Positions 6,645 through 13,574 of a stretch of DNA of 14,958 bases are shown here, piece by piece. Made by a program: the position numbers and the translations under genes. Under the pieces are notes generated by a model. That model was not told the DNA's origin and did no database searches. It saw only the letters and a program-made list of their open reading frames with translations. The stretch's first letter is position 1, and every line of letters starts with the position of its first letter. This DNA comes from Desulfohalobiaceae bacterium. Lineage in GTDB: Bacteria > Desulfobacterota > Desulfovibrionia > Desulfovibrionales > Desulfothermaceae. The stretch lies in contig JAIPER010000041.1 of assembly GCA_021737115.1 (NCBI GenBank), positions 1 to 14,958 of the forward strand. The letters run 5' to 3'.

Positions 6645-6898
6645 CGAACCGGGCGACAGGGTTCTCTTGCGCGACCTCGCTGGGAGGTTCTCAGGTTTTC
6701 TTAGGCTCGCGAAATGGGGGAAACCGGACCGCGTCTACTGCTTCAAACCATAAGACTGCAGAAAATTGTCATTCATGCAACATCAAAGGTTATAGCAGAG
6801 TCTAAGAGTCCGGAGGGGGCAGGGATCCCCCATGAGCGAGCCTTAGAAAACCGAGAGCCGGAAGCGTTTAAGCGCAAGAGAGCCCTGTGACCGGTTCG
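6645..6898. repeat. 254-bp imperfect palindrome (inverted pair of 72-76-nt units plus inner arms)
   Basis: The left arm 6645-6720 pairs with the right arm 6827-6898. Matched blocks are CGAACCGG, ACAGGG, TCTCTTGCGC, GGTTTTCT, AGGCTCGC and ATGGGGG, with small bulges. Inner arms 6724-6742 and 6794-6813 also pair (CCGGAC and AGTC/GACT blocks), leaving an apical loop of about 50 nt. Each arm also has a small hairpin of its own at the same place (ACCTC/GAGGT on the left, GCG/CGC on the right). Either two copies of one mobile unit have landed head to head, or this is one long structured RNA or DNA element. I do not recognise it as a known RNA family. Confidence 0.7.
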
Positions 6899-6942
6899 AT
6901 TATTCCGCATTCTTTAAAAAAAAGCACACCTGCTGAAGAAAA

Positions 6943-6978
6943 GGGATTCTTCGCTCGCGGACTCGCTCAGAATGACAG
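6943..6978 (+). repeat. Short dispersed-repeat-like sequence
   Basis: A GGGATTCTTCGCTCGC segment followed by GCTCAGAATGACAG resembles the GATTCTTCGC..GCTCAGAATGAC words that, from memory, recur as intergenic repeats in many bacterial genomes. Only one copy is in this window, so its repeat status cannot be proved here. Confidence 0.4.
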
Positions 6979-7107
6979 AGAAAGAATAGCTCGTGCAAAA
7001 CTCCATCATCATTTTTCGAAGTTTCTGCCTCGATCAAACTGGCAATTATGGACTTCAACCCAATTACATAATAGCCTGTCGAAATATTCTCAAATTAATT
7101 AATTATA

Positions 7108-7134
7108 GTCAGCCCTGCCAGAGGCAGGGCTGAC
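7108..7134 (-). terminator. Perfect 12-bp hairpin, probable transcript end of the gyrA operon (right copy of the 37-bp repeat)
   Basis: Positions 7108-7119 and 7123-7134 are perfect inverses with a 3-nt loop. On the minus strand the stem lies about 105 nt after the gyrA stop and is followed by TATAATTAATTAATTTG, which is T/A-rich rather than a clean T run. It is part of the right copy (7109-7145) of the 37-bp inverted repeat. It may be a terminator formed from a repeat element, or a stem that only protects the 3' end. Confidence 0.5.
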
Positions 7135-7146
7135 ACCCGAAACCTG

Positions 7147-7228
7147 ACACCTGTAACCTAATGAATGTCCAATTTTGAAGTCAAATCAATCATTTTAAGC
7201 AGTTAACTCTCATAATTGGTACAGGTGT
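7147..7228. repeat. Inverted pair downstream of gyrA
   Basis: ACACCTGTAACC (7147-7158) and GGTACAGGTGT (7218-7228) are inverse apart from one extra base, with a 59-nt AT-rich interval. On the gyrA transcript this would form a long-range stem just before the 12-bp hairpin. Confidence 0.4.
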
Positions 7229-7238
7229 ACGCAGGTAT

Positions 7239-9680
7239 TCATATCTCCTCGATCTCCGATTCCTGCAAAATGCGGTCAAAGCTGACCACCTCGACCCCCT
7301 CATCCATGTTCACCAGTTTGACCCCCTGAGCCGCACGGCTGCAGACCCGGACGTCGCCCACCCCGAAGCGAATCATCTTGTTCTCGCCGGTCAGGACGAT
7401 GATCTGATCCTGTTCCTGGACCACCATCGCTCCAAAGACTCCCCCTGTCTTCTCACTGGGTTTCATGTTGATGATCCCCTTGCCGCCCCTGTACTGCAGC
7501 CGGTACTGGTTAAGCGGGGTGCGCTTGCCGAAGCCCAGTTCGGAAACCGTGAACAGGATATCCGAACCTTGTGGATCGACCACCACCCCGGACACGACCC
7601 GGTCCCCTGGCCGCAGGGATATGCCTTTGACTCCGGCCGCATTCCGGCCCATGGTCCGTATTTCCGAGCAGGCAAAACGAATGGCGAAGCCCAGCCTGGT
7701 GATGAGCATCAACTGGGACTCTTCGCTGACCTCGCGGACCGCGATCAGTTCGTCCCCCTTCTGGAGACTGACCGCATTGAGTCCGCTGGATCGCAGGTTT
7801 TTGTACAGCTCGCATTCCGTTCGCTTGACCTTGCCGTTTTTGGTGATGAACATGAAGGAGTTGCCCATGTCCACATTGCGCTGTCCCAGGGCCGTAGCCA
7901 CGTACTCCTTCTCGTGCAGATCGATGAGGTTGGAGATGTGGGTCCCCTTGGCCCGCCGGCTGCTTTCCGGGATCTGCAGGACCTTGAGCATCTGCATGCG
8001 GCCGAAGTTGGTGAACAGCAGGAGATGCTGATGATTGGTCGTGGAGACCAGGGCCTGGATCAGATCGGTCCCGGAGGGGGTCGCCCCGGACAGCCCCTTG
8101 CCGCCTCGTTTTTGCTGGTTGTAGCTGGAAAGCGGGGTCCGCTTGATATAGCCCTTTCTGGTCAGGGTGATGACCACCTCCTCGTCCGGGATCAAGTCCT
8201 CCAGCTCTATCCCTTCCGGATCGTAAGCCATGATCTCGGTTTTCCTGGGAGTGGCGAAGGTCTCCCGGATGGTCTTCAATTCCTCCTGGATTACCCCCCT
8301 GAGGATGTCCGGGTTCTGGATGATGCTCTTTAAGTACTCAATCTTTTTCAATATCTCCTGATACTCCTCCTGGATCTTGGCCTGCTCCATATTGGTCAGA
8401 CGCTGCAGGCGCATATCCAGGATGGCCTGACTCTGGACTGCGGACAGCCCGAAGCGGTGGATCAGTTTCTCCTTGGCCTCGGTGGGAGTGGCCGAGCCCC
8501 GGATGGTGGCCACGATTTCATCGATGTGGTCCAGGGCGATTCTCAGCCCCTCCAGAATATGGGCCCGGTACTCGGCCTTTTCCAGATCATACCTGGATCG
8601 TCTGAGGACGACTTCCTTGCGGTGCTGGATGAACAGTTCGAAATACTCTTTTAAGTTTAAAAGCTTGGGCCTGTTATTGACCACGGCCATGAAGTTGATC
8701 CCGAAGGACGTGTTCAGGGCGGTGTACTTATAGAGCTTGTTTATCACGATATCCGAGAGCATCCCCTTCTTCAGGTCGACCACGATCCGGATCCCGTTTC
8801 TGTCGGATTCGTCCCGGAGATCGGAAATGCCTTCGATCTTGCGGTCGTTGATCAGGGCCGCGATCTTCTGCAGCAGATTGGACTTGTTCAGGGCATAGGG
8901 GATCTCGGTTACCACCAGTGACTCCAAGCCCCTGGCGCGCTCTTCGACTTCGATCCTGGACCTGATCTTGACGCTGCCCCGGCCGGTTTCATAGGCCTCC
9001 TTCAGGCCGGCCATCCCATACATCAAGGCTCCGGTGGGGAAGTCCGGCCCTTTGATCTTCTGCATCAGATCAAAAAGGGTGGCCGCAGGATCGTCCAGGA
9101 GCAGAAGGATGGCATCTATCACTTCCCCCAGATTGTGGGGAGGGATGTTGGTGGCCATGCCCACGGCGATCCCGGCTGCGCCGTTGACCAGCAGATTGGG
9201 GACCTTGGCCGGCAGGACCTCGGGCTCCTGGATGGTGTTGTCGTAGTTTTCCCGGAAATTGACCGTGTTTTTGTCGATATCGGCCAGAAACTCCCCCGCG
9301 ATCCTGGACATCCTGCTCTCGGTATAACGCATGGCCGCCGGGGCGTCGCCGTCGATGGAGCCGAAGTTCCCCTGCCCGTCCACCAGGGGATCCCGCATGT
9401 TGAAATTCTGGGCCATGCGCACCAGGGCATCGTAGACCGCGGCGTCGCCATGGGGGTGATATTTACCGATGACATCACCGACGATCCTGGCCGATTTCTT
9501 ATAGGCCCGATTGTAGTAGTTTCCCAAATCATGCATGGCATAGAGGATCCTCCGATGGACAGGCTTGAGCCCGTCCCTGACATCGGGAATGGCCCGTCCG
9601 ATGATCACGCTCAGGGAGTATTCCAGATAGGATTTCTTGATCTCGTCTTCTATATTGACCGTGTGCAGTGAATGCTCCAT
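7239..9680 (-). CDS. gyrA: DNA gyrase subunit A
   Basis: GyrA (813 aa) is the breakage-reunion subunit of gyrase, which introduces negative supercoils with GyrB. The N-terminal winged-helix and tower regions are typical. The catalytic tyrosine is Tyr119 (AAMRYTESR), and the DNA-gate helix is HPHGDAAVYD at 75-84. The position equal to E. coli Ser83 is Ala80, while the Asp87 equivalent (Asp84) is kept. The C-terminal beta-pinwheel starts near 490, with GyrA-box QKRGGKG at 523-529, which marks it as gyrase rather than topoisomerase IV; a related QYRGGKG lies at 729-735. No acidic low-complexity tail beyond EIEEI is seen. The start ATG follows GAGG at five bases. It lies 77 nt after gyrB, separated by a hairpin, and is the last gene of the cluster. 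Confidence 0.98.
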   Translation of the reverse strand: MEHSLHTVNIEDEIKKSYLEYSLSVIIGRAIPDVRDGLKPVHRRILYAMHDLGNYYNRAYKKSARIVGDVIGKYHPHGDAAVYDALVRMAQNFNMRDPLVDGQGNFGSIDGDAPAAMRYTESRMSRIAGEFLADIDKNTVNFRENYDNTIQEPEVLPAKVPNLLVNGAAGIAVGMATNIPPHNLGEVIDAILLLLDDPAATLFDLMQKIKGPDFPTGALMYGMAGLKEAYETGRGSVKIRSRIEVEERARGLESLVVTEIPYALNKSNLLQKIAALINDRKIEGISDLRDESDRNGIRIVVDLKKGMLSDIVINKLYKYTALNTSFGINFMAVVNNRPKLLNLKEYFELFIQHRKEVVLRRSRYDLEKAEYRAHILEGLRIALDHIDEIVATIRGSATPTEAKEKLIHRFGLSAVQSQAILDMRLQRLTNMEQAKIQEEYQEILKKIEYLKSIIQNPDILRGVIQEELKTIRETFATPRKTEIMAYDPEGIELEDLIPDEEVVITLTRKGYIKRTPLSSYNQQKRGGKGLSGATPSGTDLIQALVSTTNHQHLLLFTNFGRMQMLKVLQIPESSRRAKGTHISNLIDLHEKEYVATALGQRNVDMGNSFMFITKNGKVKRTECELYKNLRSSGLNAVSLQKGDELIAVREVSEESQLMLITRLGFAIRFACSEIRTMGRNAAGVKGISLRPGDRVVSGVVVDPQGSDILFTVSELGFGKRTPLNQYRLQYRGGKGIINMKPSEKTGGVFGAMVVQEQDQIIVLTGENKMIRFGVGDVRVCSRAAQGVKLVNMDEGVEVVSFDRILQESEIEEI

Positions 9681-9728
9681 TGCCGCCTCGTATTTTTATG
9701 AGATAAGCATCTTAAATCACGAGTTATA

Positions 9729-9759
9729 AATTCAGAAACGGTCTTCCCGTTTCTGAATT
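9729..9759 (-). other. Intercistronic 13-bp hairpin covering the gyrB stop codon
   Basis: 9729-9741 and 9747-9759 are perfect inverses (13 bp, 5-nt loop). The gyrB TAA (9758-9760) is inside the stem. On the minus strand the stem is followed by TATAACTCG, not a T run, so it is not a classic terminator. It may slow exonucleases or lower gyrA read-through. Confidence 0.6.
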
Positions 9760-12166
9760 ATATGTCCAGATCCCTGACAGCCAGGGCGTTCTGCTCGATG
9801 AATTCCCGCCTCGGCGAGACCTGCTCGCCCATCAGTCTCCGAAAGATCAGATCCGCCTCTTCAGCCTCGTCGATCTTGACCTGGAGCAGGATTCTGTTTT
9901 CAGCCTGCATGGTCGTTGTCCAGAGCTGCTCGGGATTCATTTCCCCCAGCCCCTTGTAGCGCTGGATCTGATAGCCCTTATCCGCAAGCTCCATGATCGT
10001 GTCGAAGAGGGCGAAGGCGGTGTCCACCTCCTTGACCTCGCCGTTTTTCTGGATGATGGAGTAGGTCAGTTCCGATCCGTTGTCCCGCAGACTGCTGACC
10101 ATGTCGTGGGCCCGCTTGTAGAGCCTGGAGTTGAAAAATTCCACCCCCAGTCTGACTTTGCGTTTGTTTTTGTCGATGAAGGAAACGAACCAGCGGATGA
10201 CCTCTTCCTGTTCCAGTTTTTCGATCTCCAGCTGATAGCTCCGCTTTTGCATATATTCCCTGAAATCCTGGATATCCTGACCTTCCGTTTCTTCGGACTG
10301 GTCACTGGAAAATATCCTGGGTTCCAGGCGCTGTTTGTAATTAAGGATCGTAAAGAAGAGATCCTGCTGAATCCCGATATTTTCGGCCTCTTTTGCCCGT
10401 TCTCCCAGTTGCATGATCAACTGCAGGACCCTGACCAGATCATCCCCTTGATACTCCCGGCCGGTTGAATCCCGGACCAGCACCTCGCCGCTTATGTTCT
10501 GCATGAGGAACTCTTTCAACTCCTTGTCGTCAGCGACGAATTTCTCGAATTTGCCCTTGTGCACCCGGAAAAGCGGCGGCTGGGCGATGTACAGATACCC
10601 GCCCTGGATCAGTTCGAAGTACTGGCGGTAGAAAAAGGTCAAAAGCAGGGTTCGGATATGGGCCCCGTCCACATCGGCATCGGTCATGATGATGATCTTG
10701 TGGTACCTGAGTCTGGACAGGTCCAGGCCGTCATCGCCGATTCCCGCGCCCATGGCCGTGATAAGATGTTGAATCTCTTTATTTTCCAGCATCTTGTCAA
10801 AACGGGTCTTTTCCACATTGAGGATCTTGCCCCGCAGGGGGAGAATGGCCTGGCATCCTGGATCCCGGCCCTGTTTGGCCGAACCCCCGGCCGAGTCTCC
10901 CTCGACGATGAACAGTTCGCTGTCCTTGGGGATCTTGCTCTGACAGTCCGCCAGCTTTCCGGGCAGGGAAGAATCGGAGAGGGCGCTCTTGCGTCGGACC
11001 AGATCCTTGGCCTTTCTGGCCGCTTCCCTGGCCCTGGCCGCGTCGACCACCTTTTCTATGAGGGTCTTGGCTTCCTTGGGGTTTTCCTGGAGAAAGGCGG
11101 TCACGATCTCGGCAACTGCCGTGGAAACATGCCCGGCCACCTCACTGTTTCCGAGCTTGGTCTTGGTCTGGCCCTCGAACTGGGGATCGGGCAACTTGAC
11201 GCTGATGACCGCGGTCAATCCTTCCAGGACGTCGTCGCCGGAGATCTTCTGCTGGAATTTCTTCGGCAGATCGGAGTTCTGGATGTAGGTATTGATGTTC
11301 CGGGTCAGGGCCGTCTTGAACCCGGAGAGATGGCTGCCGCCCTCCCTGGTCCGAATGTTGTTGGCAAAAGAGTAAATATTGCTCTTGAATCCGCTGTGGA
11401 ACTGAAAAGCGAATTCGATAATGACCTCGTCGATATCCTTCTTGCCGTAGACCACCTGGTGCAAACCGGATTCGGTCTCGTTTAAGTGTTCGACATAGGA
11501 ACGAATCCCGCCGTCGAACTGAAAGCTCTGCTCTTCCTGGCTGCGTTCGTCGTAGATGTGCAACAGGAGTCCGCTGTTCAAGTAGGCCAGTTCTTCAAAC
11601 TTCTTGGCCAGGGTCTGATAGCTGAAAGTCACATCCTCGAAAATCAGTTCATCCGGTCTGAAATGAATACTGGTCCCGGTCTTCCCGGTCTCCCCGAGCC
11701 TCTCCAGAGAGGTTGCCGGCACACCCCGCTCGTAGCGCTGGTAGTATTTATAACCGTCCCTGCGGATGGTCACCTCCAGGTATTCGGAGAGGGCGTTGAC
11801 CACCGAAATGCCGACCCCGTGCAGCCCTCCGGAGACCTTGTAGCTCTGATTGTCAAACTTTCCTCCGGCATGCAGGACGGTCATGACCACTTCCACCGCC
11901 GGCTTGTTTTCCTTGGGGTGCATATCGACCGGTATACCGCGTCCGTTGTCGGTGACCGTGATGCTGTTGTCCAGATGGATGGTCACGTTCATCCGGTCGC
12001 AATATCCGGCCATGGCTTCGTCGATGCTGTTGTCCGCCACCTCGTAGACCAGATGGTGCACTCCATGCAGGTCCGTACTGCCGATATACATGGCCGGCCT
12101 TTTCCGGACCGCGCTCAGCCCTTCCAGTATGGTAATGCTCTCCGCATCGTATTTGTATTCCTGCAT
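9758..12166 (-). CDS. gyrB: DNA gyrase subunit B
   Basis: GyrB (802 aa) supplies the ATPase and the TOPRIM metal site of gyrase. Seen in order: GHKL ATPase with catalytic Glu42 (YEVADNSIDEA), DNGRGIP at 73-79, GGLHGVGIS at 113-121, the transducer lysine in QTKTKLG (333-339), TOPRIM EGDSAGG at 422-428 and DADVD at 496-500, then an insertion of about 170 residues (about 540-715) before the C-terminal QRYKGLGEMNPEQLW block. This insertion is typical of Gram-negative GyrB. I chose the ATG at 12166, preceded by GAGGA at eight bases; the ATG at 12184 adds six residues and is nearly as plausible, and a GTG at 12232 has its purine tract too close. It follows dnaN by 90 nt with no clear promoter. Confidence 0.98.
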   Translation of the reverse strand: MQEYKYDAESITILEGLSAVRKRPAMYIGSTDLHGVHHLVYEVADNSIDEAMAGYCDRMNVTIHLDNSITVTDNGRGIPVDMHPKENKPAVEVVMTVLHAGGKFDNQSYKVSGGLHGVGISVVNALSEYLEVTIRRDGYKYYQRYERGVPATSLERLGETGKTGTSIHFRPDELIFEDVTFSYQTLAKKFEELAYLNSGLLLHIYDERSQEEQSFQFDGGIRSYVEHLNETESGLHQVVYGKKDIDEVIIEFAFQFHSGFKSNIYSFANNIRTREGGSHLSGFKTALTRNINTYIQNSDLPKKFQQKISGDDVLEGLTAVISVKLPDPQFEGQTKTKLGNSEVAGHVSTAVAEIVTAFLQENPKEAKTLIEKVVDAARAREAARKAKDLVRRKSALSDSSLPGKLADCQSKIPKDSELFIVEGDSAGGSAKQGRDPGCQAILPLRGKILNVEKTRFDKMLENKEIQHLITAMGAGIGDDGLDLSRLRYHKIIIMTDADVDGAHIRTLLLTFFYRQYFELIQGGYLYIAQPPLFRVHKGKFEKFVADDKELKEFLMQNISGEVLVRDSTGREYQGDDLVRVLQLIMQLGERAKEAENIGIQQDLFFTILNYKQRLEPRIFSSDQSEETEGQDIQDFREYMQKRSYQLEIEKLEQEEVIRWFVSFIDKNKRKVRLGVEFFNSRLYKRAHDMVSSLRDNGSELTYSIIQKNGEVKEVDTAFALFDTIMELADKGYQIQRYKGLGEMNPEQLWTTTMQAENRILLQVKIDEAEEADLIFRRLMGEQVSPRREFIEQNALAVRDLDI

Positions 12167-12256
12167 CCCTTTCGTCCTCGACATTTCGCATCTGTCCTTA
12201 CAGTTTTTCAGTTTCAAAGACCTTGCGGTCACCTCTTTTCAGACCCTCATTCTCTC

Positions 12257-13420
12257 TCACAGCTCTGACTCTATCTCTTCCTCGGTGTAATAGGTCTCTT
12301 CTTCGACCTTGACCGGCATGATGATCACCAGATAGTCGGGATCTTTTTCCCCGGTTATCTTACAGGGACCATTTTGATCAGTGAATTCAAGCTGGACGTA
12401 AGGCGATTTGAAATGGGTCAGTATCTCGATGAGATTCTTTGTCGGGAAGATGATCTGCTCGATGTCCCCCTGGTAGTTGATCTCTATGGACTCCGTGCCT
12501 TCTCCGGTGTCCTGACCCTGACTGTAGAGAACCAGTTCCTGGTCGCTGAACACGAAGTAGCAGCAGCGCTGGGTCTCGGAATTGAAGAGATAAATCCTCT
12601 CCAGGGAATCGATGAGTTCTTCCCGGTCCAGGATGAGCCGGCTGGTTGGGTTTTCAAAATAGGACAGAAAGATGTTGTAGTTAGGAAACTTATCAAAGGA
12701 AATGGGGAAGCTTAAGGTTTCACTGCGCTGTTTATTGGTCACGAAGATCCTTTTCTGATCGATGTTGAGCAGGATTTCCTCCTGGGTCAGCCATTTCTTG
12801 AGCTCCATCAAATAGGGCTTGGGGATCAGGACCCCCTCTTCCCCCAGCAGCGGCTGAAGTCCGGGATGTATGAAGCGCTGCATTCCGAACTGATGGCCGT
12901 TGAGACCGCAGACTTCTATGTAGCCTTCTTCCTGAACCGGGACCATTTTCATGTAGAACATGGTGTCGCTGTCGTCATCGGCTATACAGAAACTGATATG
13001 CTCGATGAGTTCACGCAGGTGAGATGCCGTCCACTCAATCGCGTTTTCCTCCGGAAATGGTGAAAACGTCTGGAACCAGGAGGGGTCATGGGTCGGGAGC
13101 TTGTATTTGCGCCGGCCCTGTTTCAAAAGCAGGACATTCTGCCCATCGTCCTGACTGAGGGTGATTTCTCCAGTGGGCAGTCGTCTGTAGAGATCATAGA
13201 AGCTTCGCCCTTGCACGCCAACCAGGCCTTCCTCCAGGGTGCCGGCCTTGTATTCTCCTGAAAATTCAATTTTGGAATCCGTAGACATGATCTTCAGGCG
13301 GTCTTCTTTGGTTTCCAGCCAGAGAGTTCTTAAGAAAGCAGCACCGGTCCTGACGGGAATGATGCTCGTGGCCTTGCTCACCCCTTCGATGGTGTTTTCT
13401 TTTTTGATCTTTGCTTTCAT
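12257..13420 (-). CDS. dnaN: DNA polymerase III beta subunit (sliding clamp)
   Basis: The clamp (387 aa) encircles DNA and tethers polymerase III and repair factors. Three repeated clamp domains are visible at about 1-130, 131-255 and 256-372. The last ends in DYLVIIMPVKV, which is equivalent to the MPMRL end of the E. coli clamp that lines the partner-binding cleft. Unlike E. coli, the protein continues for 15 residues, eight of them Glu (EEETYYTEEEIESEL). The family is divergent in sequence, so the call rests on fold-like pattern, this C-terminal motif, length and position between dnaA and gyrB. The start ATG is preceded by AGAGGT at six bases. A perfect TATAAT on the minus strand (13446-13451) lies 25 bp upstream. 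Confidence 0.95.
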   Translation of the reverse strand: MKAKIKKENTIEGVSKATSIIPVRTGAAFLRTLWLETKEDRLKIMSTDSKIEFSGEYKAGTLEEGLVGVQGRSFYDLYRRLPTGEITLSQDDGQNVLLLKQGRRKYKLPTHDPSWFQTFSPFPEENAIEWTASHLRELIEHISFCIADDDSDTMFYMKMVPVQEEGYIEVCGLNGHQFGMQRFIHPGLQPLLGEEGVLIPKPYLMELKKWLTQEEILLNIDQKRIFVTNKQRSETLSFPISFDKFPNYNIFLSYFENPTSRLILDREELIDSLERIYLFNSETQRCCYFVFSDQELVLYSQGQDTGEGTESIEINYQGDIEQIIFPTKNLIEILTHFKSPYVQLEFTDQNGPCKITGEKDPDYLVIIMPVKVEEETYYTEEEIESEL

Positions 13421-13445
13421 AATATTACCTCTTTTTTTATTATGA

Positions 13446-13451
13446 ATTATA
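13446..13451 (-). promoter_or_regulatory. -10 element of a dnaN promoter
   Basis: On the minus strand TATAAT is perfect and sits 25 bp before the dnaN ATG, which gives a leader of roughly 15-20 nt. The 17-base upstream position has only TTTTTC as a -35, so the promoter may depend on an activator or on the AT-rich DNA upstream. One half of the TGTCGATA/TATCGACA pair falls between the -35 and -10 positions. Confidence 0.5.
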
Positions 13452-13456
13452 GGGGC

Positions 13457-13544
13457 TGTCGATATGTAGAAAAATGATTTATTTATTTGAAATAAAATAA
13501 AATTTTATTGAATATTTTATGTACTTCTTGTGAACGTATCGACA
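13457..13544. promoter_or_regulatory. Paired inverted 8-mers flanking the AT-rich dnaA-dnaN spacer
   Basis: TGTCGATA (13457-13464) and TATCGACA (13537-13544) are exact inverses on either side of 72 bp of almost pure A/T, which contains a 14-bp palindrome (13496-13509). The first site lies inside the dnaN promoter. This suggests two binding sites for one regulator, perhaps with looping, but no protein can be named. It is not a match to the DnaA box. Confidence 0.4.
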
Positions 13545-13574
13545 TTTACTTTTTTTCGGGGACGAGGCGGTTCT

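Larger units (their letters stand above)
6301..7238. other. Gene-free region rich in inverted repeats between the EamA gene and gyrA
   Basis: These 938 bp hold no open frame with a ribosome-binding site, plausible codon use or recognisable protein. The content is structural: outer inverted copies at 6335-6371 and 7109-7145, a REP-like palindrome at 6393-6462, a 254-bp imperfect palindrome at 6645-6898, a dispersed-repeat-like segment at 6943-6978 and a further inverted pair at 7147-7158/7218-7228. The stretches 6530-6600 and 6980-7105 are AT-rich, and I see nothing definite in them. The whole looks like accumulated or nested small repeat elements. Confidence 0.8.

Noticed and set aside
6645..6898. 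6S RNA, tmRNA, RNase P RNA, group II intron or retron msr-msd for the long palindrome
   Set aside because: None of the conserved sequence blocks of these RNAs is visible, the element is longer than 6S RNA, and there is no reverse transcriptase or intron protein nearby.
6887..7102. 71-codon open frame in the repeat region
   Set aside because: It runs through the repeat-like segment at 6943-6978, has no ribosome-binding site and shows no protein-like pattern.
10559..11485. 308-codon open frame on plus, opposite gyrB
   Set aside because: It is fully antisense to conserved gyrB codons, lacks initiation signals and resembles no protein; long antisense frames are common in GC-rich genes.
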